Assembly: GCA_963617275.1 (NCBI GenBank)
Contig: CAVENX010000004.1
Coordinates: forward strand, 62,001 to 126,000
Direction of reading: 5' to 3'
From: Limivicinus sp963617275
GTDB taxonomy: Bacteria > Bacillota > Clostridia > Oscillospirales > Oscillospiraceae
Length of the DNA: 64,000 nucleotides
This document shows, piece by piece, positions 23,227-32,087 of the stretch (positions are counted from its first letter, which is position 1; every line of letters starts with the position of its first letter). A program made the translations under genes and the position numbers. A model generated the notes under the pieces. The model worked only from the letters and a program-made list of their open reading frames with translations, had not been told where the DNA came from and ran no database searches.

Positions 23227-23317
23227 GGTTTTTACCAACAATTGAGGGTATGAAATGCTGAACACAGGGTGCAGCCGCTGTATTCTGTATTGAGCATTTC
23301 ATTTTCCGGAGAAATAT

Positions 23318-25039
23318 ATGAACGATATTGTTGTTGAATTCAATAACTTTGGCTTTCAATACAATGCCCAGTCGAAGCCGACGCTGTATGATATTAACCT
23401 CACCATACGCAGAGGTGAGAAGGTTCTTATCGCCGGGCCGTCCGGCTGCGGCAAATCCACCCTTGCCCACTGCATCAACGGGCTTATCCCGTTTTCGTTC
23501 GCCGGCGAAATGACCGGCAGCGCCGCCGTCTGCGGCAAGGAGACGCGTGAGCAGGGGATATTTGAGCTTTCTCATCATGTCGGGACCGTTCTTCAGGATT
23601 CCGACGGGCAGTTCATCGGCCTTACCGTGGCGGAGGATATCGCATTCGCGCTTGAAAACGACTGCGTCGGCGAGCCGGAGCTGCATGAGCGCGTGCTCGG
23701 CGCGGCAAAGGCGGTCGGCATAGACTCTCTGCTGCACCATTCGCCGGCGGAGCTTTCCGGCGGGCAGAAGCAGCGCGTCTCCATAGCGGGCGTAATGGTC
23801 GATAACGTGGACGTCTTTCTTTTTGACGAGCCGCTTGCAAACCTTGACCCCGCCGCCGGAAAGCAGGCGATAGAGCTTATAGACGATATCCGACGCTCAA
23901 CGGGCGCGGCGGTCATTATTATTGAGCACCGGCTTGAGGACGTGCTGCACCGCCATGTTGACAGGGTCGTACTCATGGACGCGGGGCGCATCGTTTCCGA
24001 CTGCCCGCCGGAGGAGCTTTTGGCCTCCGGAAGCCTTACGGCGCACGGGATACGCGAACCGCTGTATATAACCGCGCTCAGATACGCCGGTGTGGAAATA
24101 CGCCCCGAAATGGCTCCTCAGAGCCTTGATACGCTGCGCCTTTCCGACGGTGACAAGGCGGCGGTCCGCTCATGGTTCAGGCGCACACCCCCCGCACCGC
24201 CGCAGGCGCAGGGCGAAACGCTTCTTGAATGTGAGGACCTCACTTTTGCCTACCCCAACGGCTTTCCGGCAATAAACGGCGTTTCGGCGCGCATCGCCGC
24301 CGGTGAGCTTATTGCGGTAGTCGGGACGAACGGTGCAGGAAAATCCACCTTTTCAAAGCTTCTGTGCGGTTTTGAGCACGAGCAGGCCGGAAAGCTCATA
24401 CTGAACGGCGAGAATATGTCGGCGCTTTCCATCAAGGAGCGCGCCGACAGGATCGGCTACGTGATGCAGAATCCGAACCAGATGATATCCAAGGTCATGA
24501 TAAAGGACGAGGTGGCTCTCGGGCTTGTCACAAGGGGCGTCGGCGCAGAGGAGATCAAGAGGCGCTGTGAGAAGGCGCTGAAGATATGCGGATTGTGGCA
24601 GTTCAGGAATTGGCCGATATCGGCGCTGAGCTACGGGCAGAAAAAGCGCGTGACCATCGCCGCGATACTTGTGCTTGAGCCGGAAATAATAATTCTCGAC
24701 GAGCCTACCGCCGGTCAGGATTACCGCAGATACACCGAAATAATGGAGTTTCTTACAGAGCTTAACAGCCGCGGCATGACCGTGATCATGATAACCCACG
24801 ATATGCACCTCATGCTTGAATACGCCCGCAGGGCGCTTGTATTCTCGAATGGCAGGATAATCCGCGACGGAAGCTCCGCCGATATTCTGACAGACCCCGC
24901 CGTGATTTCCGCGGCAAGTCTGAAGGAGACCTCGCTCTATGCGCTTGCGCTTCTCTGCGGCATTGATGATCCGACGGAGTTTGTCCGGCGCTTTATAGAT
25001 TTCGAGAGGGAGGCGCGAAAAAATGAGAAACATATTTAA
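23318..25039 (+). CDS. ECF transporter ATPase with two fused nucleotide-binding domains
   Basis: The 573 residues contain two ABC ATPase domains in tandem. Domain 1 has IAGPSGCGKSTLAHC, LSGGQKQRVSIAG and FLFDEPLANLDP. Domain 2 (from about residue 305) has VVGTNGAGKSTFSKL, LSYGQKKRVTIAA and IILDEPTAGQD. This is the EcfA1-EcfA2 pair joined into one chain, as in YkoD/CbiO2-type systems. It energises uptake by the T protein, whose gene overlaps its 3' end by 17 nt, and by one or more S components such as the UPF0397 protein upstream. Confidence 0.92.
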   Translation: MNDIVVEFNNFGFQYNAQSKPTLYDINLTIRRGEKVLIAGPSGCGKSTLAHCINGLIPFSFAGEMTGSAAVCGKETREQGIFELSHHVGTVLQDSDGQFIGLTVAEDIAFALENDCVGEPELHERVLGAAKAVGIDSLLHHSPAELSGGQKQRVSIAGVMVDNVDVFLFDEPLANLDPAAGKQAIELIDDIRRSTGAAVIIIEHRLEDVLHRHVDRVVLMDAGRIVSDCPPEELLASGSLTAHGIREPLYITALRYAGVEIRPEMAPQSLDTLRLSDGDKAAVRSWFRRTPPAPPQAQGETLLECEDLTFAYPNGFPAINGVSARIAAGELIAVVGTNGAGKSTFSKLLCGFEHEQAGKLILNGENMSALSIKERADRIGYVMQNPNQMISKVMIKDEVALGLVTRGVGAEEIKRRCEKALKICGLWQFRNWPISALSYGQKKRVTIAAILVLEPEIIILDEPTAGQDYRRYTEIMEFLTELNSRGMTVIMITHDMHLMLEYARRALVFSNGRIIRDGSSADILTDPAVISAASLKETSLYALALLCGIDDPTEFVRRFIDFEREARKNEKHI

Positions 25040-25847
25040 CTATGTTGACCGCCCCTCCCCCATACATTCGCTCACCGGCGCAACCAAGCTTGTCTGTCTT
25101 GTGCTGTGGAGCCTTGCGGCAATGCTGACGTATGACACGCGTTTTCTCATGGTTCTGCCTGTGATCAGTTTTGCTCTGTTTGCCGTGTCGAAGATAAAGC
25201 TGCGCGACGTGTCGTTCATGCTCGGCTTTACGGCGGTTTTCCTCGTGCTTAACAATGTGATGATATACATTTTCTCTCCCCGCCACGGGGTGGAGCTGTA
25301 CGGGGCGGAGACCGTGCTTCTGGGCGGCGGCCGCTATGCGCTGACGGCGCAGCAGCTTTTCTATCATTTTAATCTGCTGCTGAAATATCTGAGTACGATA
25401 CCCATAGTCCTGCTTTTCGTATGCACCACCAACCCCAGCGAATTTGCCGCTTCTCTCAACCGCATCGGCGTCAGATACACCGTTGCGTACTCCGTTGCGC
25501 TTGCCTTGCGCTATATCCCCGATATCCAGCGGGAGTACCGCGACATTTCGCAGTCCCAGCAGGCAAGAGGCATCGAGATGAGCAAAAAGGAATCCCTTGT
25601 TAAGCGCCTTAAAAGCGCCGGGGCGATAATTATCCCGCTCATTCTTTCGAGTATGGACAGGATAGAACTTATCTCCAACGCGATGGAACTGCGCGGCTTC
25701 GGCAAGGGCAGAAAGCGCACATGGTACATGGGCAGAAAATTTAATACTGCGGACATCTCGGCAATGGTTTTCTGTGCTATACTGTTGGTTATTGCGCTGT
25801 ATCTCAACAAACTCAACGGCGGAAGGTTTTATAATCCCTTTCTTTGA
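25023..25847 (+). CDS. ECF transporter T component (EcfT/CbiQ family)
   Basis: The 274-residue membrane protein has about five to six helices. It carries the EcfT coupling segment: ALRYIPDIQREYRDISQSQQ then ARGIEM, and a second ARG-like box AMELRGFGKGRKRTW. These bind the ATPase domains. The start is ATG within the end of the ATPase gene, behind GGGAGG, so the two are translationally coupled. Confidence 0.9.
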   Translation: MRNIFNYVDRPSPIHSLTGATKLVCLVLWSLAAMLTYDTRFLMVLPVISFALFAVSKIKLRDVSFMLGFTAVFLVLNNVMIYIFSPRHGVELYGAETVLLGGGRYALTAQQLFYHFNLLLKYLSTIPIVLLFVCTTNPSEFAASLNRIGVRYTVAYSVALALRYIPDIQREYRDISQSQQARGIEMSKKESLVKRLKSAGAIIIPLILSSMDRIELISNAMELRGFGKGRKRTWYMGRKFNTADISAMVFCAILLVIALYLNKLNGGRFYNPFL

Positions 25848-25876
25848 CCGCCGTACCGATAAAGGACGATAGGCAA

Positions 25877-27340
25877 ATGTTATTCAACTCCTACATATTT
25901 ATATTCCTGTTCCTGCCGCTTTGCCTCGCGGGGTATTTTGTCATCAACCGCTTCGGGAAAAAACGGCTTGCCCTTGCATACCTTTTGGGAATGTCCCTGT
26001 GGTTCTACGGGGCGAACACGCCCGTCTATCTGCTGCTTATAGTTTCAAGCGTACTTGTAAACTACGGCTTTTATATGCTGTCAAAACGGCTTTCCGGCGG
26101 CATGCGCACGGCGGCGAAGGCGGCTGCGGTCGCACTCAATCTGGGCGTGCTGTTCTATTTCAAATATTACGATTTCTTTGTCTCCACCGTAAATTCGCTT
26201 TTCGGATGCGACTGGGCGCTGAAGCATATCATTCTCCCGCTCGGCATCAGCTTTTTTACCTTCCAGCAGGTCTCCTTTGTTGCGGATGCGTTCAACGGCG
26301 AGGTGCCGGATTACGGTCTTCTTGAGTACGCCTGCTTTGTTACGTACTTTCCACAGCTTGTGGCAGGTCCCATCGTCACTCATGACGAGCTTGTCCCGCA
26401 GCTTCTGGACGACAGCAAAAAGCGCTTTGATTGGGAAAATTTTGCACGCGGCGTGTATATTTTCGCAATGGGTCTCGGCAAAAAGGTCCTTATCGCGGAC
26501 AGTCTCAGCAGAGTGGTCGCTGCGGGCTTTGCCTTTCCCACGCCGCTACTTGACAGTCTCGGCTGCTTTATAGTCATGCTTGCGTTTTCTCTTCAGCTGT
26601 ATTTTGATTTCAGCGGATACAGCGATATGGCGATAGGTCTGGGAGAAATGTTCAACATCGACCTGCCGCAGAACTTCAACTCCCCCTACAAGTCCGAAAA
26701 CGTCGTCGAGTTCTGGCGCAATTGGCACATCACGCTCTCCCGCTTCTTTACAAAGTACGTGTATTTCCCTCTCGGCGGAAGCAGAAAAGGGCTTGCACGT
26801 ACCTATCTGAACGTCTTTATCGTTTTTCTGCTCAGCGGTCTTTGGCACGGGGCGAACTGGACATTCATCATCTGGGGCATGATGCACGGCGCGGCGCAGA
26901 TCGTCTACCGCGTCGGGAAGAAATTCTTTGACCGGCTCCCCAAGGCCGTCGGGCGCACTGTCACGTTCCTTTTTATAAGTCTGTGCCTTGTCGTGTTCCG
27001 GGCGGACAACGTTTCACAGGGCTTTGCGATAATCGGACGTATTTTCGAGTTTGACTTTTCCGCGGGCATTTCCTCCCTTGGTTACTGCTTCGATTTTTCC
27101 GAGCTGCGCCATGTGCTCTCGCTCATTCCCGCCGTCGGAGGCTATCTTGCCCGGCCTTTGCCGCTGCTGGTTATTTTCCTCGCCGGTATACTCTTCATCA
27201 CGCAGTTCACGCCGAACGCCTATGAGCGAATGAAGCGGATGAAGCCGAACGCGGTAAATCTCATCGCTTCGGCCGCGCTGATATTCTGGTGCGCGATATC
27301 CTTCGGGAAAGTCAGCGAATTTCTGTATTTCAATTTCTGA
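25877..27340 (+). CDS. MBOAT-family O-acyltransferase (AlgI/DltB-like)
   Basis: The ATG at 25877 (MLFNSYIFIFLFLPL) follows AAAGGACG; the earlier in-frame ATG overlaps the ecfT stop. The 487-residue polytopic protein has the MBOAT core: FFTFQQVSFVADAF, YVTYFPQLVAGPI-like FPQLVAGPI, NSPYKSENVVEFWRNWHITL, then SGLWHGANWTFIIWG with the catalytic His. It transfers acetyl or other acyl groups from the cytoplasm onto an exported polymer. The next gene encodes the usual extracytoplasmic partner. Confidence 0.9.
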   Translation: MLFNSYIFIFLFLPLCLAGYFVINRFGKKRLALAYLLGMSLWFYGANTPVYLLLIVSSVLVNYGFYMLSKRLSGGMRTAAKAAAVALNLGVLFYFKYYDFFVSTVNSLFGCDWALKHIILPLGISFFTFQQVSFVADAFNGEVPDYGLLEYACFVTYFPQLVAGPIVTHDELVPQLLDDSKKRFDWENFARGVYIFAMGLGKKVLIADSLSRVVAAGFAFPTPLLDSLGCFIVMLAFSLQLYFDFSGYSDMAIGLGEMFNIDLPQNFNSPYKSENVVEFWRNWHITLSRFFTKYVYFPLGGSRKGLARTYLNVFIVFLLSGLWHGANWTFIIWGMMHGAAQIVYRVGKKFFDRLPKAVGRTVTFLFISLCLVVFRADNVSQGFAIIGRIFEFDFSAGISSLGYCFDFSELRHVLSLIPAVGGYLARPLPLLVIFLAGILFITQFTPNAYERMKRMKPNAVNLIASAALIFWCAISFGKVSEFLYFNF

Positions 27341-27355
27341 GAGGAGGCAGGTACC

Positions 27356-28432
27356 GTGAATTACAAAAAATGGAGTATCTCCTTCCTTATACTGTTCCTC
27401 TCCGCGGTGCTGATAATGGGTACGCTGACCGCGGTTATAGACCCGTTTTTCCATTACCACAAGCCCCTGCCATTTCTGCAGTACGAGATAGATTACGAGC
27501 GCTACCAGAACGACGGCATTGTCAAGCACTTCGATTATGACACTCTGATAACCGGCAACTCCATGTCGGAGAACTTCAAAACCTCCGAGTGCAACGCGCT
27601 TTTCGGCGCGGAAACGGTCAAAGCCGCTTTCTCCGGCGCAAGCCCCAAGGAGCTTGATATGAACAACCGCGCCGCGGTAAAAGCGAACCCGGCGCTTGAG
27701 CGCATCATAATGAACCTTGATTGGAGCAACTTCACAAAGGATAAGGATTATATGAGCTATGACGCCGACGATTATCCGGATTATCTTTATAACTCCGATC
27801 CCTTTGACGACGTGAAATACCTCCTCAACAAAAACATCTTCGGCGACGTGCTCAGAACCGTGAGCTACACTCTCTCCGGCGGCACGACCACGACCATGGA
27901 CGAATACGCCTTCTGGCACGACGATCCGGAGACCGTATACGGCTGGGATGCTATATGCGCACAGTACGAGCCGAATTGGTATCACGACGATCCGGCGGTT
28001 TTTGACGCTGCGCAGTATGAGCTTCTGCGCGGCAATCTTGAGCAGAACGTCATCGCCCTCGCCCGCGAAAATCCGCAGATAGAATTTTATCTGTTCATGC
28101 CGCCTTACAGCATGTTCTTCTGGGCGAAGATGTACAACGTGCGTGAGCTTGAGTTTCAGTTCGATGCGCAGCAGGCGGCGATCGAGCTGCTGCTTGAGTG
28201 TGATAATATCCGCCTTTTCTCCTTCCTTGACGACTTTGAGCTTGCACAGGATTACACCCGCTATAAGGACTATATACACTATGACGCCGGTGTAAACTCA
28301 TGGATGCTTGAATGTATGGCGGATAACACGCACCGCCTCACTGCGGACAACTATATGCAGTATCTCGACCGGTGCAGGGAATTTTATCTGAATTACGACT
28401 ACGAAAGCCTTCTTGATAGGATATACTCATGA
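27356..28432 (+). CDS. SGNH/AlgX-like partner of the MBOAT acyltransferase
   Basis: A GTG start follows GAGAGGAGG, 16 nt after the MBOAT stop. The 358-residue protein has one N-terminal membrane anchor (SFLILFLSAVLIMGTLTAVI) and an exported domain. That domain has DTLITGNSMSENFKTSE, a GDS-like nucleophile block, and near the end YKDYIHYDAGVNSWML, which supplies a D-x-x-H-type dyad. Such proteins complete acyl transfer to wall or capsule polymers outside the membrane. The acceptor polymer is unknown. Confidence 0.75.
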   Translation: MNYKKWSISFLILFLSAVLIMGTLTAVIDPFFHYHKPLPFLQYEIDYERYQNDGIVKHFDYDTLITGNSMSENFKTSECNALFGAETVKAAFSGASPKELDMNNRAAVKANPALERIIMNLDWSNFTKDKDYMSYDADDYPDYLYNSDPFDDVKYLLNKNIFGDVLRTVSYTLSGGTTTTMDEYAFWHDDPETVYGWDAICAQYEPNWYHDDPAVFDAAQYELLRGNLEQNVIALARENPQIEFYLFMPPYSMFFWAKMYNVRELEFQFDAQQAAIELLLECDNIRLFSFLDDFELAQDYTRYKDYIHYDAGVNSWMLECMADNTHRLTADNYMQYLDRCREFYLNYDYESLLDRIYS

Positions 28433-28437
28433 AAACA

Positions 28438-28470
28438 GCTCGAATTTGCCGGAAAACGCAAATTCGAGCT
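28438..28470 (+). terminator. Hairpin after the acyltransferase pair
   Basis: AGCTCGAATTTGC (28438-28450) and GCAAATTCGAGCT (28458-28470) form a 13-bp perfect stem. It has no T run; its right arm abuts the -35 box of the ribosomal protein promoter. Confidence 0.6.
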
Positions 28471-28498
28471 TGACAATTATACGCGCTTATGTTATTCT
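28470..28498 (+). promoter_or_regulatory. Promoter of the rplJ-rplL operon
   Basis: TTGACA (28470-28475) and TATTCT (28493-28498), 17-bp spacer. Confidence 0.75.
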
Positions 28499-28503
28499 GT
28501 CAT

Positions 28504-28620
28504 GGCGTTCCAAAGACAGCAGGTGGAATCCGTTCCGTAAATCCTGCCGAGGACATCAACAATTTATATGATTGTTTATGTTCCTTCGCGTCTTTTGATG
28601 CGAGGGTTTTCTTTTTGGAC
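28504..28620 (+). ncRNA. L10 leader (rplJ leader RNA)
   Basis: The 5' leader contains CCAAAGACAGCAGGTG and, about 30 nt on, CCTGCCGAGGAC, the paired arms of the L10-(L12)4 binding structure. A second hairpin TCGCGTC/GATGCGA (28586-28603) with a T-rich tail (28607-28616) looks like the attenuator. Free L10-L12 complex should bind here and lower expression of rplJL. Confidence 0.85.
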
Positions 28621-28650
28621 GTGACCACGTTTACGGAGGTGAAATCACAC

Positions 28651-29184
28651 ATGCCAAACGCAAAGGTTCTTAGCGAAAAGCAGGCAATAGTCGCTGCACT
28701 GTCCGAGCGTATCAAGAACGCAAGTTCCGGTCTTCTGGTTGACTACCGTGGCATCACGGTCGCAGAGGATACCGCACTTCGTGCTGAGCTGCGCAAGGAA
28801 GGCGTAGAGTATTCTGTTGTCAAGAACACCCTTACCAGAAAGGCTCTGGACAGCCTCGGAATGAATGAGCTTGACGCTCATCTCGAAGGCACCACCTCTC
28901 TGGCAACCGCAGAGAATGACCCCATCGCTCCTTTCCGTATCATCAACGATTACAGCAAGAAGCTGGGCGACCGTTTCAACGTTAAGGCTGCATTCCTGGA
29001 AGGTCAGGTTCTGAGCATGGCAGACATCGAGTCTCTGTCTACTCTGACTTCCAAGAACGACCTGTACGGAAAACTGGCCGGTTCTCTTAATGCAATCATC
29101 GCAGGCCTCGCAGTCAGCCTTGGTGAGGTTCTGGCACAGAAGGGCGGCTCTCTTGACGAGGCACCCGCAGAGGCGGCAGAGTAA
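28651..29184 (+). CDS. rplJ: 50S ribosomal protein L10
   Basis: The true start is ATG 28651 (MPNAKVLSEKQAIVAALSER) behind GGAGGTG; the open frame upstream runs through the leader. The 177 residues show the L10 pattern GLLVDYRGITVAEDTALRAE and VVKNTLTRKAL, ending with the helical spine that binds L7/L12 dimers at the stalk base. It is regulated by the L10 leader. Confidence 0.97.
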   Translation: MPNAKVLSEKQAIVAALSERIKNASSGLLVDYRGITVAEDTALRAELRKEGVEYSVVKNTLTRKALDSLGMNELDAHLEGTTSLATAENDPIAPFRIINDYSKKLGDRFNVKAAFLEGQVLSMADIESLSTLTSKNDLYGKLAGSLNAIIAGLAVSLGEVLAQKGGSLDEAPAEAAE

Positions 29185-29221
29185 TCTGCAACACACAATT
29201 ATATTTGGAGGATAATTAATT

Positions 29222-29590
29222 ATGGCAAGCGAAAAAAGCGTAGCTATTCTTGAAGAGATCAAGGCTCTGTCCGTTCTGGAGCTCAAGGATCTGATCGACG
29301 GCATCTGCGAGACCTTCGGCGTTTCCGCAGTTGCAGCAGCAGCCGGCCCCGCAGTTGCTCAGGAAGCAGTTGCTGAGAAGACCGAGTTTGACGTTGTTAT
29401 GACCGCATTCGGCGCAGAAAAGATCAAGGTCATCAAGGAAGTCCGCGGCATCACCGGTATGGGTCTTGCTGAGGCAAAGGCACTTGTTGAAGGCGTTCCC
29501 GCAAAGATCAAGGAAGGCGTCTCCAAGGAAGATGCAGAAGCCCTCAAGGCACAGCTCGAAGCTGTCGGCGCAACCGTCGAGCTCAAGTAA
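29222..29590 (+). CDS. rplL: 50S ribosomal protein L7/L12
   Basis: The 122-residue protein has the N-terminal dimer helix SVLELKDLIDGICETFGV, an Ala/Pro hinge, and the C-terminal domain EKTEFDVVMTAFGAEKIKVI, VREITGMGLAEAKALVE-like, ending EAVGATVELK. It follows rplJ by 37 nt. A strong terminator comes next, and rpoB, which usually follows in Firmicutes, is not here. Confidence 0.97.
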   Translation: MASEKSVAILEEIKALSVLELKDLIDGICETFGVSAVAAAAGPAVAQEAVAEKTEFDVVMTAFGAEKIKVIKEVRGITGMGLAEAKALVEGVPAKIKEGVSKEDAEALKAQLEAVGATVELK

Positions 29591-29604
29591 TTATAAGCTT
29601 ATAC

Positions 29605-29643
29605 AAAACCCCACCGGACGGGTTGTCCGGTGGGGTTTTTTTA
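29605..29643 (+). terminator. Strong terminator of the rplJ-rplL operon
   Basis: AAACCCCACCGGAC-GGGTT-GTCCGGTGGGGTTT followed by a T run, a textbook rho-independent terminator. Confidence 0.92.
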
Positions 29644-29693
29644 CTGTCTCCGCTCTTTTCGGAGATCTGTATTTGCATACAATCAGATTCTTT

Positions 29694-30677
29694 TTATATA
29701 TTTTCTCTTTCCCCTTGACGTTCATTTTCCTGCTGTGCGTTGTACCTGTCGAAAAATTCCACAAAGCAGTTGAAAAGCTCCCTTGTCCTGCCGTGAAGCC
29801 CCGTTTCCTTATTGTAATACGCGCATACATAGTCGGAATCGGGCATGTACGGCAGCGGAAAAATGTCCACGCGCCGCAGATAATCCTGCTGCACGTCCTC
29901 ATCGAGCATATCCCAGAAAAGCTTTGCGTAGATCAGCACGCCAAGCCCGCCGTTGCAGAGCTGGAAAGCGTTTTCCACGTTCGTAAGCTCACAGACGAAT
30001 TTGGGGCTTATATCGTAATATTTGAGATAGCTGTTGAGCGCCCGCCCGCCCGAGGACAGGCGCGGTATCTTTATAAACGGCGCGGACGCAAAGAAGCTCA
30101 GATCCGCCCCGCCGGAAAATTCTTCTTTCTTCGCTTCATAGCCTTCCCCCGCAAGCTCCCTCATCACCCTTTTCGGCACGACAAGGATATGCTCCTTCCG
30201 GCAGAGGGGGACGCTTTCATAGTTGTCCGGCGTGCCGCTTATCGAGCCGATAACAAGATCGACCCCGTCGCGGGCGACGGATTTCTGCAATATCTCCGGC
30301 GAATCCTCCGACATCTGCAAAAAAGTGTCGGGATAGCTTTCCAGAAACGACGGCAGCACATGCGGCAGCACCGCCCGGGCAACCGTATGCTCTATTCCTA
30401 TATGCAGCACCTGATTGCTGCCCATGCCGCGGCTGGAATTATCCTCAAACTCCTGCCTGAGCTGCAATATCCGCTTTGCCGTCTGTAAAAAAAGCTTCCC
30501 GTCCGTCGTCAGTCCCAGAGGACGGCTGCGCAGGAAAAGCTGCTCTCCCAGCTCCTCCTCAAGCCTTGATATCTGCTTTGAAAGGGACTGCTGCGACATA
30601 AACAAGTGCTTTGCCGCGAGAGAAAAGCTCTTCTCCTCGGCGACAGCGATAAAGCTTTTCAGCACGTCAAAATCCAT
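29694..30677 (-). CDS. LysR-family transcriptional regulator
   Basis: The start is ATG 30677 (MDFDVLKSFIAVAEEKSFSL) about 8 nt after GAGG; a GTG three codons upstream is possible. The N-terminal helix-turn-helix reads AAKHLFMSQQSLSKQISRLE. Two periplasmic-binding-protein-like effector lobes follow (GVDLVIGSISGTPDNYE and FVCELTNVENAFQLCNGGLG). It is divergent from the TRAP-TAXI genes and may control them in response to the imported compound. Confidence 0.88.
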   Translation of the reverse strand: MDFDVLKSFIAVAEEKSFSLAAKHLFMSQQSLSKQISRLEEELGEQLFLRSRPLGLTTDGKLFLQTAKRILQLRQEFEDNSSRGMGSNQVLHIGIEHTVARAVLPHVLPSFLESYPDTFLQMSEDSPEILQKSVARDGVDLVIGSISGTPDNYESVPLCRKEHILVVPKRVMRELAGEGYEAKKEEFSGGADLSFFASAPFIKIPRLSSGGRALNSYLKYYDISPKFVCELTNVENAFQLCNGGLGVLIYAKLFWDMLDEDVQQDYLRRVDIFPLPYMPDSDYVCAYYNKETGLHGRTRELFNCFVEFFDRYNAQQENERQGERENI

Positions 30678-30703
30678 ACGAAACACCTCGTTTCTCTGTG
30701 CTC

Positions 30704-30732
30704 AGTATAGCATCCGGAGTCTAATACGTCAA
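30704..30732 (-). promoter_or_regulatory. Promoter of the LysR gene
   Basis: On the minus strand, TTGACG (30732-30727) and TATACT (30709-30704) are 17 bp apart. Of the 319-bp gap between LysR and the TAXI gene, the part 30733-30885 contains only AT-rich sequence and weak inverted repeats; no gene was seen. Confidence 0.65.
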
Positions 30733-30885
30733 ACAGTTGTTATAAATTTCTCAAAAAAGTGTAGTTCCTGCCCTCCAAAACCGACAAACGGCGGCATTTT
30801 TCGTCTTTCATGTTGGCTAAATGCACAAAGCAGCGACTTTTGCAGGCATCGCTTATGTTGCTTTCGGCGAAATTCAAAAAAACTA

Positions 30886-30914
30886 TTGCATAAATCAACT
30901 TTTAGTTGTACTAT
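30886..30914 (+). promoter_or_regulatory. Promoter of the TRAP-TAXI operon
   Basis: TTGCAT (30886-30891) and TACTAT (30909-30914), 17-bp spacer, about 75 nt before the binding-protein start. Confidence 0.55.
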
Positions 30915-30996
30915 AAACGCGTAAAGAGCGTAATGCACAAGACCAGAAAGTAGTTTTTATGCAAGGCTCATATTTCCAATTCGGAGGATCAAAAAA

Positions 30997-31947
30997 ATGA
31001 AAAAAATTCTTGCTATGATTCTTGCGCTGTGCATGGTATTTGCACTTTGCGCAACATCCGCTTTCGCGGCCGATGAGCTGATCTTCACCACCGGCGGCGA
31101 AGCAGGTACATATTACGCATTCGGCAGTGTCCTGGCGCAGTATGTTTCCAACAACTCCGACATCTCCGTCACCGCGATAACCGGCAACGGCTCGCAGGCC
31201 AACGTGGAGGATATGGATGCCGGCGACGTACAGCTTGCTTTCTGTCAGTCCGACGTTATGAGCTATGCTTATAACGGAACGAACCTTTTTGAAGATCTCG
31301 GCAAAATAGACAGCTTCTCCGTTGTCGCCGCCCTCTATATGGAGCAGGTGCAGATAGTCACCACCAACCCTGACATCAAGACCGTTGCCGACCTCAAGGG
31401 CAAATCTGTTTCGATCGGTGCCCGCGGCTCCGGCGTTTACTTCAATGCACTTGACGTTCTCGGCGTTTACGGCATGACCGAGGATGACATCAAGCCCGTT
31501 TACCAGAGCTTCGGCGACAGCGCAGAGTCCCTCAAAGACAAGAAGATCGACGCGGCATTCATCGTTGCGGGCGCTCCCACCACCGCCATCACCGACCTGA
31601 GCACCAGCGGCCCCGTTTACCTTGTAAGCATTGACGACGACCACATCGACGAGCTGCTTGCCAAGAGTCCCTACTACACCGCTTACACCGTTCCCGCCGA
31701 TACCTACGGCATGCCTGAGGATGTGCAGACCGTTGCTGTCGCCGCCGTTGTCCTTGCACGCAACGACGTATCCGAGGATGCGATCTACGCCTTTACCTCC
31801 ACCATCTTCGATAACATCGACGCTATCGCGGAGCAGCACGGCAAGGGCGCGGAGCTGAGCCTTGAGTTCGCTTCCTCCATCACCGATGTTCCCTATCACC
31901 CCGGCGCGGCAAAGTACTTCGCCGAGAAGGGCTTTGATGTAGCATAA
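30997..31947 (+). CDS. TAXI-family TRAP transporter solute-binding protein
   Basis: The 316-residue protein has a signal peptide (MKKILAMILALCMVFALCAT then AFA). The mature part begins LIFTTGGEAGTYYAFGSVLA, the TAXI signature, and continues with TAITGNGSQANVEDMDAGDV and KGKSVSIGARGSGVYFNALD. There is no lipobox cysteine at the cleavage site. TAXI proteins bind dicarboxylates, glutamate or similar acids outside the membrane and deliver them to a sodium- or proton-driven permease, encoded next. Two hairpins in the gap should make it more abundant than the permease. Confidence 0.92.
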   Translation: MKKILAMILALCMVFALCATSAFAADELIFTTGGEAGTYYAFGSVLAQYVSNNSDISVTAITGNGSQANVEDMDAGDVQLAFCQSDVMSYAYNGTNLFEDLGKIDSFSVVAALYMEQVQIVTTNPDIKTVADLKGKSVSIGARGSGVYFNALDVLGVYGMTEDDIKPVYQSFGDSAESLKDKKIDAAFIVAGAPTTAITDLSTSGPVYLVSIDDDHIDELLAKSPYYTAYTVPADTYGMPEDVQTVAVAAVVLARNDVSEDAIYAFTSTIFDNIDAIAEQHGKGAELSLEFASSITDVPYHPGAAKYFAEKGFDVA

Positions 31948-31965
31948 TTCCCAACTGAACTTAAT

Positions 31966-32069
31966 ATTCCGGAACGCGTTCCCCGCGTTCCGGAATACGC
32001 GTTTGTTTGACGGAATATGCAAGTGCATCTCCCTGTGAAATACGTTTGCATATTCCGTCACGATTTTTT
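31966..32069 (+). terminator. Two hairpins between binding protein and permease (attenuator)
   Basis: ATTCCGGAACGCG/CGCGTTCCGGAAT (31966-31978 and 31984-31996) is followed by TGACGGAATATGCAA/TTGCATATTCCGTCA (32008-32022 and 32046-32060), a 15-bp perfect stem with a T run at 32064-32070. They can protect the upstream message and let only part of transcription continue into the permease. Confidence 0.75.
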
Positions 32070-32087
32070 TATCAAGGAGTCGATATT

